Shown: piece after piece, positions 36,861-48,504 of the stretch
Layout of the letters: every line of letters starts with the position of its first letter
How positions within the stretch are numbered: position 1 is the first letter of the stretch
NCBI RefSeq assembly: GCF_000004195.4
Contig: NC_030680.2
Location: 5,328,437 to 5,392,436, forward strand
Direction of reading: 5' to 3'
DNA length: 64,000 bases
Source of the DNA: Xenopus tropicalis
Taxonomy: Eukaryota > Chordata > Amphibia > Anura > Pipidae
The notes under the pieces: generated by a model
Databases searched by the model: none
The model's input: the letters and a program-made list of their open reading frames with translations, nothing else
What the model was told of the DNA's origin: nothing
Program-made: the position numbers and the translations under genes

Positions 36861-37635
36861 TTCAGTATAAAAATGGTTAAATATTGATCGTCCCTTTTCT
36901 CTCTGTTAATTAATAAAATACACGTAACAATGTTACTTGATCCAACTAAAATTATAAGTTAACCGCCACTTGAATTGGGCAGAACAGCCCTATTTGGGTT
37001 ATTTATGTTACGAGTCCTATCTCTTGTAATAATAAAACAGTAACCAAATTGTACTTCGATCCAACTAAGAATATCATTTACCCCTCTATGAGGGGCAGAA
37101 ACAGCCCTATTCTGTTATTATTTCATGTTAAATTGGATTCCCTTTTCTCGGTACATATATAAAACAGTACCTGTACTTGGATCTCCAACTAGATATAAAT
37201 TTGATCTGTTCTTATGGAGGGGGCAGAAACGCCCTATTTTGGGGATATATTATGAGTTAAATGATCCCTTTTCTCTGTTAATAATAAAAACGTAGCCTGT
37301 ACTGATCCATAAGATATAATTACACGGGTGCCTTATTCGGGGCAGACACCCTATTTGGGTGTATGTAATGGTAAATGATTCCCCTTTTCCTCTGTAATTA
37401 ATAAAATCAGTACGCCTGTACTTGATCCCAACAAGATATAGATACCCCTTATCTGGGGCGAGAACATGCCCTAGTTGGGGGTTTATTTAATTGGATTAAC
37501 AGCTGTGGTTCCACCTATTTTGCTCTGTATATAATAAAACAGTACCTGTAGGCTGTCTGAATCCCAACAAGATATAATTACCATCTTTTAATTGGCAAAC
37601 AGTCCTATTCGGGTTTATTAATCGTTATATGCCCA
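36861..37635 (+). repeat. degraded ~108-bp minisatellite, ~7 copies
   Basis: CCCTTTTCTCTGTTAATAAT, AAAACAGTACCTGTACTTG, ATCCAACTAAGATATAAT and GGGGCAGAAACAGCCCTATT recur with irregular spacing of about 100-115 bp and frequent indels. Confidence 0.85.
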
Positions 37636-37830
37636 AGGTATGTAGTAATGTCCCCCAGAAGCCAGCGCCAGGCGCGCCAACACATCCACGGAATTATATA
37701 TTCCATATTGTATGACACCGCTGAAAAGTTCCATATCTTCCGATTTGTTGTAAACTATTAACTACCAGTGTTGAATATAGTACTTAGGTATATACTGAAT
37801 AAACTAAGTGGAAAATCATAGGCCCCGCTA

Positions 37831-38240
37831 CCCATAGTGCCAAAATTTATATACAAATAGTAATACAGAGAAGGATCTCCGTTCTGTGGTGCACCACAAT
37901 AACTGTAACCCCATACTGTCTGTCCATAAGGGGAAAAACATCATGGCACGCTCCTATCCCATATTGAAAAAAATCAAATAATAATCAGAGAAGGAAGTTC
38001 TGGGCAACACACTAAGCTGTAACCACACACCATACGTCCGTCTAAAGGGAAACACTATGGCAGTCCCTATCCATATATAAAATAAAATCTCAAAATATAA
38101 TACAGAGAAGGAATGTTCCTGGGCCACCAATGAATCTGTACCCCATAACTGTATCTGTCTAAGGGAAAACACTATGCACGTCTACCCGCAATATTTATAT
38201 AATTACACTATAAATAGACTAACAGAGAGGAATGTAACTC
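37831..38240 (-). repeat. degraded 104-bp family B array, ~4 copies
   Basis: AGAGAAGGAATGTTC, CCATACTGT, GTCTAAAGGGAAACACTATGG and CCCATA landmarks are present with many indels. The orientation is the same as at 13815 and 32425. Confidence 0.85.
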
Positions 38241-38871
38241 CTGTACATACTGTAGAGCCAATTCTGCCTGACAAGATTGTTGGAGGGTTTCTTGCTGATT
38301 GCTGCAAACGTATTTCACTAATTGCTTCTCTAACTGACAGATTTATGGTGATGCCTCAAATGCTGGAGATGAAACATTTATAACCTGGAAGCATTTCCAC
38401 ATTAATGGGAGTCGGGTCAACAGAACAGAACAAAGCTGGGTGTTCTCTCAGTAATTAGATAATATCTGAAGCAAAAATACATTTCTGTGGCCCCAACAAT
38501 TTACCCTTAATGCCCTGCCATTGCCACCACAGAAAAGATGGACTCCAGAAACCTACAACCAATGGCAGAGATCGGCTTTATACAGGCCAAGTGTGGTACT
38601 TTGGCTTTTCCATACCCCCTTGCCATTGGCTGCAAAGGCATTTGGGCCAATCTGCTTTGGTTGAAGACCCAACTGCCCAACTCTCCTGCCCAAATTACCT
38701 TCTGGGTCATCTCTAGAGGTAACTCCACTGTATACGTGTTAATCCCTTGCTAGAGCCTCAACTGGGAGAGGGGAGAGTGTGGGGGAATTGGGGAAAAAAG
38801 AAACATTTGTATTATTTTGATAAGTTGTGCAAGTGTGGGTAAGGAAATGCTTTGATTTCATTCTCTGTAGT
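38241..38871. other. non-repetitive, nothing recognised
   Basis: Short overlapping ORFs (up to 73 codons) occur on both strands without family resemblance. No exon signal is supported. Confidence 0.35.
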
Positions 38872-39578
38872 GATCTTACTGGCATGTCTGGGGTTGATGC
38901 AGTTCTCATTATTAATTATTTGCAGTGATCTTACTGGCATGTCTGGGGTTGATGCAGTTCTCATTATCAATTATCTGCAGTGATCTTACTGGGTAATGTC
39001 TGGCGGTTGATGCAGTTCCCATCCAAAAAAATTATCTACAGTGATCTTACTGGCATGTCTGGGGTTGATGCAGTCTTCATCAATTATCTGCAGGATCTTA
39101 CTGGATGTCTGGGTGTGATGCAGTTCTCATCAATTATCTGCAGTGATCTTACTGGCATGTCTGGGGTTGATGCAGTTCTCATCATCATTATCTGCAGTGA
39201 TCTTACTGGCATGTCTGGGGTTGATGCAGTTCTTATCAATTATCTGCAGTGATCTTACTGGCATGTCTGGGGTTGATGCAGTTCTCATTATCAATTATCT
39301 GCAGTGATCTTACTGGCATGTCTGGGGTTGATGCAGTTCTTATCAATTATCTGCAGTGATCTTACTGGCATGTCTGGGGTTGATGCAGTTCCCATCAATT
39401 ATCTGCAGTGATCTTACTGGCATGTCTGGGGTTGATGCAGTTCTCATCAATTATCTGCAGTGATCTTACTGGCATGTCTGGGGTTGATGCAGTTCTCATC
39501 AATTATCTGCAGTGATCTTACTGGCATGTCTGGGGTTGATGCAGTTCTTATCAATTATCTGCAGTGATCTTACTGGTT
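38872..39578 (+). repeat. 52-bp minisatellite, ~13.5 copies
   Basis: GATCTTACTGGCATGTCTGG, GGTTGATGCAGTTCTCATC and AATTATCTGCAGT form a 52-bp unit (CATGTCTGGG at 39421 and 39473). Units from about 38980 to 39120 carry several single-base indels, and later ones are clean. Confidence 0.95.
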
Positions 39579-40130
39579 TTGGGTCAATGCAGGGATGTAT
39601 TTATATATAGGCACCTAAGGGCTTGAGCCCTAGAGGAAGTGACATCACACGTAGAGGAAGTGACATCACACACAGTGTGAGCGGAAATGCCCCAGACCCA
39701 AATACAGCCCTTGTTTGATGGTGTGCTCATTATCCATTTACTGTAATGATCTTATTGGTACGTCTGGTTCATTATGGCTACAGGAAGTTCCAAAGGGGGC
39801 GTGGTAAAAGAGGTGTGGCCTAATTTTCCAGCCACTGCACTATAGAGCCTTTTTGGGCCCCAAGTTTAACATCTATCCTTGGGGCCCACATTTTATTGAG
39901 CCCCCACGAGTGTTTGCTGACACGCAAACCCCAATATCTCGGGGCACACTATGCTGTAGGCTTCCCCTTGTATATATATACTGTATATATGTGTGTGTAT
40001 ATAAGTGCCTCCAGGCCTCTCCATATGGAGCCCTCTTTGCTCTTTTATCTGCAGCATCTGGTTTTACATCAGCCCCAGAGAGACATAAAGGCAGGGAAGT
40101 TCTGATAGAACCGGAGCCATAAAGCGCAAT
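39579..40130. other. no gene; short duplication and TG/TA tract
   Basis: TAGAGGAAGTGACATCACAC is present twice in a row at about 39630-39672. A TA and TG-rich tract is at 39971-40002. Nothing else is recognised. Confidence 0.4.
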
Positions 40131-40490
40131 GATTTAATGGGGTACGTGAGGCCGAAGGCTCCGGGGCGACGCTTTGCCCCCTTCCCCTATAACCCGCCGC
40201 CCCCGCCGGTGCCGTAGATGGGAAACACTGTGGCTGGAATCCTTTTCCACCTGCCTTTGTCTCACGTTGGTTTGGAATTACTCTATAGAAATGGCTGGAA
40301 TGAGCCTGCGACCTGCGCCAAGGCAAATAAATGTGCTTTTCATGAAATAATGTGGGGTGTACGCAGCGCTTCTGGGAACAGGAAGCATAAAATGAAATCA
40401 ATAGCAGCGAGGGGACGGTAATTCCAGGCTGCAGGCTGAGTGTGAGATTCACTCCCCCCCCGGCAGGTCTTACCTGCTCAGTCCCTCAGC
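40131..40490. promoter_or_regulatory. candidate conserved non-coding element
   Basis: Compact, non-repetitive sequence of balanced composition with homeodomain-like AT-rich strings (GCAAATAAATG, CATGAAATAATG) next to a CpG-containing part (GGGGCGACGCTTTGCC). No ORF or splice pair is convincing. It resembles a regulatory element only by appearance. Confidence 0.25.
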
Positions 40491-41075
40491 GAGAGTGCAG
40501 GAATGGGAGGTAGAGAGTGCTGGCAGGGCCCTGACAGGGGTACGGCTAATGTGAGGCATATGGTTAAACCCAATTGGTGCTAGAAAGGTCCAGGCACTGC
40601 AGGTGTGACCTAGGGGGTCTATAGGAGCCAGAGAGTGCAGGTAAGGCCTGGCGAGTGTAGGTGAGACCTAGGGAGTCTATAGGAGCCAGAGAGTGCAGGT
40701 AAGGCCTGGCGGGTGTAGGTGTAGCTAATGCCCAGAGAGTGCAGGTAATGCCCAGAGAGTGCAGGTAATGCCCAGAGAGTGTAGCTAATGCCCAGAGAGT
40801 GCAGGTAATGCCCAGAGAGTGCAGGTAATGCCCAGAGAGTGCAGGTAATGCCCAGAGAGTGCAGGTAATGCCCAGAGAGTGCAGGTAATGCCCAGAGAGT
40901 GCAGGTAATGCCCAGAGAGTGCAGGTAATGCCCAGAGAGTGCAGCTAATGCCCAGAGAGTGCAGGTAATGCCCAGAGAGTGCAGGTAATGCCCAGAGAGT
41001 GCAGCTAATGCCCAGAGAGTGCAGCTAATGCCCAGAGAGTGTAGCTAATGCCTAGAGAGTGTTCTGAGAGTGCAA
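40491..41075 (+). repeat. 20-bp minisatellite, clean part, ~17 exact copies
   Basis: AATGCCCAGAGAGTGCAGGT repeats with an exact 20-bp period from about 40724 to 41060, with a few GTAGCT and GCAGCT variants. To its left are longer degenerate precursors, including two copies of a block containing AGGGAGTCTATAGGAGCC. The same unit fills 42130-45215. Confidence 0.95.
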
Positions 41076-41102
41076 GTAAATACCAGGCTTTCCATCAATA
41101 TT

Positions 41103-41280
41103 CACAGGGTCAGACTGGGGTGTCTGGGACCCACTGGCACTGCCACCTAGAGGCCCCCCACCACATACTGCAGGAGGGGGAGATGCGCCGGCACTTGGGT
41201 CAGGGGGAGCTGCAGGGCCAATGAGGACCGGGGCCCAATAGGTTTTTTCCCGGTGCCCCACTGGCCCAGTCCAACCCTGA
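41103..41280. mobile_element. GGGTCAGACTGGG-type MITE
   Basis: It starts GGGTCAGACTGGGGTGTC and ends GGCCCAGTCCAACCCTG, inverted ends of the same family as 20287. It includes CCAATAGGTTTTTTCCCGG, a family landmark. 178 bp, non-coding. Confidence 0.75.
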
Positions 41281-41904
41281 ATCCTCAGGCTGCCCAATAA
41301 GGGCCCCATTGTGCGCTTATCCTGGGGCCGAATCTGAGCGTGACCTTGGCCCAGTCGCTCGCAGGCAGCCCAGATAAGGGAATGAGCAATGTCTGCCCTT
41401 AATCATTTCACTTTCATGTTATCACTCTCTGCTTTGCCCTCGGGGCAGTTTATCAGTCACAGGGGGGTTGTTGGCACCGGGGAGCCGTGACTTGTTCTGC
41501 TAGGGATCACGTAGTCAGGGTGGCAGTAAATGCTGCCTCCTGATTGGTTGCATTCCAGGCTACACATTGAGGCGGATTTGCAATCTCCGGGAAATTATGG
41601 ACACTATAAATTGCCCCACGCGCCGGGCCCTTAAAGGGGACCTGTCACCCACATATAAAAAGCTGTGAAATAAAAGTCATTTGCAAATTAAACATAAACC
41701 CCAAATTCTTTTGGGTTCTTTATTAAACACCCATTCCTGTTATAAATGTATTTAAAAATCAGAGCTGTCGGCCATATATTGCCTGCCCCGCCTCTATGCC
41801 TCAGGGGGAGAGGCGGAGCAAACACTTTCACTTTCCATTTAGCACATAAATGTCCCTGCACTCCTATCACCCCTCCAAGCTCACAGGTTGAATCTGCATT
41901 GGTC
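41281..41904. other. non-repetitive; possible dispersed repeat from 41633
   Basis: 41300-41620 is unique-looking. From 41633, AAAGGGGACCTGTCACCCAC followed by A+T-rich sequence and a CGCCTCTATGCCTC part looks like a dispersed element of unknown class. No exon is supported. Confidence 0.35.
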
Positions 41905-42125
41905 AGGGTCAGACTGGGGTGTCCGGAGCCCACCGGGGCTGTCCCCTCTGGGGCCCCCCACCCCAGTCACAGACCTTCTCTCCCACCAATGGCAAACCAC
42001 CACCCCGCCCCCCTGCATGCCGCATCGATCTTATTGGGGGATGAAGGAGGAGAACCTGGGTCAAACAGCGAGCAGGGAGAGGGACTGGGTCACCACATTT
42101 TCTCCAGCGTCCCACCAGCATCGAG
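41905..42125. mobile_element. left part of a second GGGTCAGACTGGG MITE
   Basis: GGGTCAGACTGGGGTGTCCGG and GGCCCCCCACC match the start of the element at 41103, in the same orientation. Its right end is missing, and the sequence runs into the noisy 20-bp array. Confidence 0.6.
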
Positions 42126-42129
42126 AGTG

Positions 42130-45100
42130 CAGGTCACACTACCCAGCAGAGCTCGCAAGAACCGGTAAATACACCAGAGCAGGTGCACACCAGGCCTAAA
42201 ATATGGCTAGAGCCTGCAGTGGTAATTGCCCAGAAGAGTGCACCAAGGTAATTACCAGACGAGTACCAGGCGTAATTGCCCGATAGAGTACAGGTAATAA
42301 CTCACAGAGAGTGCAACGGGATCAATACCCAGAGAGTGACAAAGATAATGCCCATGAGAGTGCACAGGTAATGCCTCAGCAACAAGATGCCAACCCCAAC
42401 GCCTTAAAGTAAATAAGAGCCAACAGAAACTGGCAAGTACAATGAGTCCAGAGAGACTGCACCGAGTAAATACACACGAGAGTGACAAGTAATCGCCAGA
42501 GAACGCAAGTAATGCCCACCAGAGATGCAGGTAATATCACCAGAGTTAAGATGCAAGGGCTCAATACCCCAACGTGCAGGGTAATGTCCAGGAGAGTGCA
42601 GGTAAAAACTTGTCTCAGCGAGAGTGCAAAGATAAATCTCCCAGAGAGGTGCCAGCGCGTAATATCCCAAGAGATGTCATAGGTATGCCAAGAGTGCAGG
42701 CTAATCTCCAGAAGATGCAAAGTAATTCACCCTGAGACGATGCAGAGACCGAAACACCCCGCCCGACACAAAACCCCAGGAACCGCACAAAAACGCCCAA
42801 CGACGGTAACAATGCGCACAGAGAGTGCAGGTATTGCCCAGCAGAGCCTAGCACGGGTAATGCCCCAGAGAGTCGCAGGTCACATGGACTCAGAGCGTGA
42901 GCTCAGGTCTCAGACTCCAGAGAGTGCAAGTACATTCCCATGACGAGCGTAATGGCCCAGAGATTGCCAAACCGATAATGCCAAGAAGAGTGCCAAAGTA
43001 GATCCAAGACTGCACGAGTAATGCCCAGAGAAATAGACGGATTAGCCAGAAAGAAGGCTGCAAGCTAAAGTTACCAAGCACGAGTGACAGGTAACTCGCC
43101 AGAGCGTTGCAAAACGTAATACCCGAGAGATGACAGTAATACCAGAACCGTGCCACACCACACACTCAATGCCATACAGAGTGACAGGCTCTGACCACGA
43201 AGACGTAGCCAGACGAGTATACTACCACAGAGAGTAGCAAACGATTGCCAGACAAGTACAGGCTAATACCAGACGAGGGCAAGGTCATACCCAGAGAGTG
43301 CAAAGTAATGAGCCCAGAGAAGTGCAAGCAAAAAAGGTAAATGTCCAGGAAAGTGAGCAATAATTAGCCCAGAACTATTACACAGCTACATGCCTCCAGA
43401 GAGGTGCACCAGCAAATACCACAGACTGACCGTGACAGTAATGAACCCAGACAGGAGAAAGCAGGTAATGCCACTAGAGAGTGCACGAAAAAACCAGGTC
43501 ACCACAAGGATACCCGAGATGCAAACGAGAGTAATCCCAGACCGTAGCAACAAAGGGTAATGTTCTCAGAGAGCTTGCAGGAATGTCCAGATAGAGTAGC
43601 AAACGGCTACCAGAAGAGATACGCAGGGTATTCCCAGAGAGTGCAGGATAATGCACCCAGACCGAGTGCAGTGTAATTCCCAGGAAATGCAAGGTTAATG
43701 CCAGAGAGTGCAAAAGTACCTACCCGAGACCAGTCTGCACGCGGATAACTAACCCAAAGAGAGTGCAAAGGTAATACAACAAGAACGTGCACGGAAGATG
43801 CACAGAGAGCTGCACGATATTATGCCCACGAAGGAGTGCAGTAATGCCACGAAGTTGCAGGAAATCGCCCAGACCGTAGCACGGTAATAACCAAGAACGG
43901 GGCAGAAATGCCAGAGAGTGCAGGTAATACCAGAGAGGCAGGTTAATACCCAGATGATCTGCAGGTAATGCCCAAGAGAGTGCAAGCCATGAGATTGACC
44001 AAGAGATGTGACAGAGAATGACCCCCGAAGAGAGTGACGGTAATAAATATAACACGAACAACAGCTGCAGAAATGCCCAGAAGAGTGCAGGTAATCCACG
44101 AAGAGTGTCAAGGTAATACCCAGAGGTGCAGGTAATACCCAAGAAACTGCAGGAAACAAAGGCCCGAGAAGCTAGAAAGGCTCATACAAAGAAAACGTCC
44201 AGGAAATAACCCAGAGCGATGACAGGTAAATGCCCAGGACGAGTGCAGGTTAATAAACACAGAGAAATGAAAAAACCCCCAGATCAATAAAAATACCCAG
44301 AGAGTACTAAGGACAAAAGTCACATGCCCAGAATAGGAGCCCCACGGTCAATGACACAGAGAGTGACACAAAAGGCACAAAGGGTAATGACCCAGAGCGA
44401 TACAGAACACGTCGGTTAATGCCCAAAGGAGTGCAGACGTACATGACCCAGAAGAGTAGCATTGTTATGCCACACGAGAGTGCAACCAAAAAAGGTAATG
44501 CCCAGAGAGTGAGGTTAAATTCCCAAGATAAGTGCAAACAGTAATGACCCAAAGAAGTAGCTGCAGAAGAGTAATTCCGCAGAGAGTGCAACGCCAGATA
44601 ATACCCCACGCGAGATAGACAAGGTATACCCAGTAGAGTGCAGGTAATATTGGACACCAGAGAAGAGACCAAGAGTGAAAAAAACCCAAAGCGTAAGTAC
44701 CCACACAAAAAAACATGGCACGGAACACAATGCCCAGAGCAGTGCAGGTAATACCCAGAGATGTTGCAGGTACATAGCCACAGAGAATGCAGCTATAACC
44801 AAGAGAAGCGTGCAGGTAATACGCAGAGAGATAGCTGACGTAGGAAATGTCCAGACGAGTGCAGGTCAATGGACAGAGAGCGTGCAGGGTAATTCACAAA
44901 GTGCAAAGTCAATGCCAAGAGAGTGCAGGACTTTAATTCCCAGAGAGTGCATAGATAACACGAGGAGAAGTGAGGATATAATTACCCAGAGAGTGCAGAA
45001 GGAAAATATGCCCAACGCGTAGAGTCGCGACGAGCGTAATTACACAGAGAACATGAAGACAATAACGCAGAGACAGTGCACCAAAACAGCGTAATATCCC

Positions 45101-45215
45101 AGCAGACGTGCCGGTACCCTACCCAGAGAGTGCAGGTAATACCCAGAGAGTGCAGGTAATACCCAGAGAGTGCAGGTAATGTCCAGAGAGTGCAGGTAAT
45201 GCCCAGAGAGTGCAC
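42130..45215 (+). repeat. 20-bp minisatellite, error-rich part, ~150 units
   Basis: Units related to AATGCCCAGAGAGTGCAGGT are recognisable throughout but carry very frequent insertions, deletions and substitutions. The last five units or so (about 45120-45215) become exact again. The abrupt return to perfect copies suggests that the noise is technical. Overlapping minus ORFs of 60-140 codons here have no meaning. Confidence 0.9.
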
Positions 45216-45383
45216 ATATATTTTGACCCGGTCAGCCTTATGGAAAACCGTGATGCCCGGGACAGTCCTAGACCCGCCCCTGGGGGCAATTGATCAGCCC
45301 GACCTGCATGTAAACTAGTGGGTTTCCAAACCCCACAGAACTGAATTCCCTTTGCTGTTGATACATAAAGACGAATTCCTCAC

Positions 45384-45458
45384 CTGAACCTGAAGCTCCG
45401 TCCCTGCCCCCCCGAGCCCCCGGCGTTCTTCCTTTCCATATTGCGACTCGGTAGGAAC
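45384..45458 (-). other. candidate 75-bp exon upstream of gas2
   Basis: On the minus strand, TTATGTGCCCCCGCAG is an acceptor-like site (exon start at 45458), and TTCAG followed by GTGAGGAATT is a donor (exon end at 45384). The 75 nt contain an ATG followed by ERKNAGGSGGQGRSF in one frame, which I do not recognise, so a 5'-UTR exon is as likely as a coding one. The orientation agrees with gas2, about 32 kb away. It may be chance. Confidence 0.3.
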
Positions 45459-45654
45459 CTGCGGGGGCACATAAGGACAGGAGCTAAATAAATATACACA
45501 GGGAACAGGAGCATTCATTCATGTGAGTGGGATATCCCATATCCCATGGGGTTCAAAGCTTTGAATTTCTAATTGCCCCATTCAGATCAATACCCCCCCC
45601 CCCCATATAAACAAACAGGGCTCGGTACGGAACTGCTCGCTCAGAACATTGCGG

Positions 45655-46088
45655 GTTTATTTTAAAGGTTGTTCAACTTTTAGTATGATATAGAGAGTAA
45701 TATTCTGAGACAATTTCCAATTGGTCTTCATTTTGTATTTTTCGTATTTTTGAAGTTATTTCAATTTTTGTTCAGCAGCTCTGCAGTTTGACGTTTCAGT
45801 ATCTGGTTGCTGGGGTCCAAATTACCTTAGCAACCAGGGAGCGGTTTGAATGAGATGCTGATAAATGAATAGGAGAGGGGCTGAAAAGAAAAATAAGTAA
45901 TAAAAAAGTAACAATAACAATAAAACTGGAGCCTCACAGAGCAATAGGGTTTGGCTGCCGGGGTCAGTGACCCCCATTTGAAAGCTGCAAAGAGTCAGAT
46001 GAAGAAGGGAAATAGTTCAAAAACTATAGAAAATAAATAATGAAGACCAAGTGAAAAGTTGCTTAGAGTTGGCCATTCTATCACCCCT
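45655..46088 (+). mobile_element. ~400-bp IR-1 MITE copy
   Basis: It opens TTCAACTTTTAGTATGATAT and closes GGCCATTCTATCACC. The perfect palindrome GGGTCAGTGACCC is at 45961-45973. Left CAATTGGTCTTCATTTT pairs with right AATGAAGACCAAGTG. Confidence 0.8.
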
Positions 46089-46499
46089 TCAAGCGAAGCT
46101 GCACCCAGTTGCACCCAGTTACCCAGTAGCCGCCAAGGTTGAAAAAAGACGCACATCAAGCGTTTCCCTGCCGAGCTTCTCCTTGTTCCAAATGAATAAA
46201 GTGGGGCTGATACTGTAAATAACAATTAACAAGGCAATTAGTAATGAGCCCAGTCAGGGTCAGGCCCTCATGTAAGTGAATTTAGCTCCGAGGCTTCCAC
46301 CCCCGGCAGGAGGGCCGCTCCCTATTCATATCTGTTTGGCTATAGTACGGAGCGTTGCCTAGGAACAATGAGCCCGGCAGCCTGTACCTGTAGCCACTGA
46401 GCATTTGCTTCTCATTGGTCCCCCGTATCCGCCGCGCTGTTTCTCCGGCAGCTTCAAAGGGGAATGAAAAGAAAGAAAGGAAAAGCCCAATATGGTGCC
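46089..46499. promoter_or_regulatory. candidate conserved non-coding element
   Basis: 46190-46460 is compact and unique, with clustered homeodomain-type motifs (AACAATTAACAAGGC, AATTAGTAATGAG), TATTCATATCTG and GCCTAGGAACAATGAG, without coding signal. The judgement rests on appearance only. Confidence 0.25.
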
Positions 46500-46500
46500 A

Positions 46501-46800
46501 AACCTATGTGGTTGCTAGGATTCAATTTAACCTAGCAACCAGGCAGTGGTTTGAAAGAGAGACAGGAATATGAATAGGGGAGGGACTGAATAGAAAGATA
46601 AGGAACATAAAGTAACAATAACAATAAAACTGGAGCCTCACAGAGCAATAGGGTTTGGCTGCCGGGGTCAGTGACCCCCATTTGAAAGCTGCAAAGAGTA
46701 ATAAGAGGAAGGGAAATCATTCAAAAAACTATAAAAAATGAAGACCAAGTGAAAAGTTGCTAAGAATTGGCCATTCTATAATAAACTAAAAGGTGAACCA
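46501..46800 (+). mobile_element. IR-1 MITE, left-truncated copy
   Basis: It begins inside the element at GTGGTTGCTAGG and continues through CCTAGCAACCAGGCAG to the right end TAAACTAAAAGGTGAACCAC. The perfect palindrome is at 46665-46677. Confidence 0.8.
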
Positions 46801-46954
46801 CTCTGTTAACTGGCACCCAGGCTGTTACTGGCAGTGGGTGGGTACTAATGCCTGGGGGGGGATGCCCTACACCTGCGGGTACCCACAATTCCTCCCTTTT
46901 TACTTGCCCCAGAATACTCGTCTATATGAATATCACTCGGGCAGATGAAATAGA

Positions 46955-47165
46955 TTCACTAAATGAATAGGGGAGGGGCTGAATAGAAAGATAAGTAATT
47001 AAAAGTAACAATAACAATAACTGGAGCCTCACAGAGCAATAGGGTTTGGTTGCCGGGGTCAGTGACCCCCCCATTGGAAGAAGAAGGCAAATAATTCAAA
47101 AACTATAAGAAATAAATAATGAAGACCAATTGAAAAGTTGCTTAGAATAGATCAATTCTAAAATA
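46955..47165 (+). mobile_element. IR-1 MITE, right-half fragment
   Basis: It runs from GAATAGGGGAGGGGCTG through AACAATAACAATAACTGG to GACCAATTGAAAAGTTGC. The palindrome GGGTCAGTGACCC is at 47056-47068. Confidence 0.75.
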
Positions 47166-48504
47166 TCTTGGTAGATATTTATTTATTAATTAAATTTGCC
47201 GAACTGTTCGGGTCAAAACCGCACAGGTGGGACCCCTAGATACACCCCAAATCCCAACAGAAGCCATAAGGGTGGGGCCCTTGGTGCTACAGGGGTCTCG
47301 GTGCACAGGAGCCCGTCTGTGTGAGTTTGGGTCTGGGTTACAAGAGCAACATCAGCGGGGGGGGGGGGCAGGTCTTGAAATAACACTTTATCCAAATATA
47401 ATCCACACGCCTGTTGCCAATTAGTGCCATGTTATGATGGATTTCCCAATCCTTCCCCAGCGCTCCGGTCCCCCGGGGCCCCAACGTGCCAGCACCCTGG
47501 GCACAAGAGCCTCATTCAGGGAGGGGGCTACTATACAAATACAGACCCCCAGATTACTTGCCCCACATTCCTGTCGCTAGGCTACAGGCCCTGGAAACTG
47601 TAAAAATTATAAATATTTTGCTACGGATGGGGTTAATGCACCCACCCACCCAAACACAAGGGCACCATTAAGGCACCTCAGTGGTCACTGTGGGAACGGG
47701 TGGGTTTATTATCATTGGGCAGGTGGAATTTCTCTTTCTTCTCTCCCCAAAATAACCCAGAGCTCAGGGGCAGTTCTATTTTTCCAAATTCTTGGCACAT
47801 TAGAGAGAGGGTTAGTTAACGAGATTAATTATTAAACAGACATTTTATTGGCATTCATATTGAATGGAATGAGGGGTCTCTAAGGGGCTGCACATCTGTG
47901 AGGGTCCTAGGAGCCCAGCGTTTGAGGCTCCAACACCACCGCTCACATTAGAGTCATGCAGTGCATTGTGGGATATGTAGATATTTGCATATAGCAGTGA
48001 CAGTAAAATAAAAACTTACCTAGTGCCTAAAAATGTACAATTTTTAGGCACTAGGTACACCCATCCAGACACGGCCCCCGGGGGGGGGGGGGGGCCTGGG
48101 TCATTAAGGTAAGGATTCGACAGGTAGGTAGCAGCTTGGCTACCCTCAAGGTGGTGTTGCAGTCAAGGGCCCTGTTAAAGGTGGGGGGGCCCCAAGATAG
48201 AAAAATGTATTAGTCGCAAAACGGACAAATATTGTGGGAAGGGTGCCATGCATTTTCCCATTGAGACTTCCCATTGAGCCCAATGGAGCCCACCACCCAT
48301 TGGGCTCCTAGAGGAGGGTCCTGCCAACGTAGTAGCACAGGGCCACATTATTACTGATGGAAGCCCTAGCCCAAGGAGTGTTACACAGACAGGCCTGGCC
48401 AATTGGGATTCTCACCCTGCCGGTGTCTGACTGGCCCAAGCTGGCCCAAATCACTAGCCGGGGCCGGAATTAAATATTTACTGGCAATGTAATTACTGGT
48501 AAAT
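47166..48504. other. no gene recognised; contains a perfect hairpin
   Basis: No exon or family is recognised. It includes G tracts at about 47356-47368 and 48080-48094, and the inverted repeat reported separately at 48018-48056. Around 48420 the string GGTGTCTGACTGGCCC recalls the GGGTCGGACTGGG MITE family. Confidence 0.4.
48018..48056. repeat. perfect 16-bp inverted repeat with 7-nt loop
   Basis: ACCTAGTGCCTAAAAA at 48018-48033 and TTTTTAGGCACTAGGT at 48041-48056 are exact complements around the loop TGTACAA. It is the longest perfect short-loop hairpin I noticed outside the arrays. It could be the remnant of a small inverted-repeat element. Confidence 0.9.

Noticed and set aside
42252..45022. 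Many 60-140-codon minus ORFs with membrane-like composition
   Set aside because: The composition comes from translating the noisy 20-bp repeat. No domain is visible and the sequence is probably erroneous.
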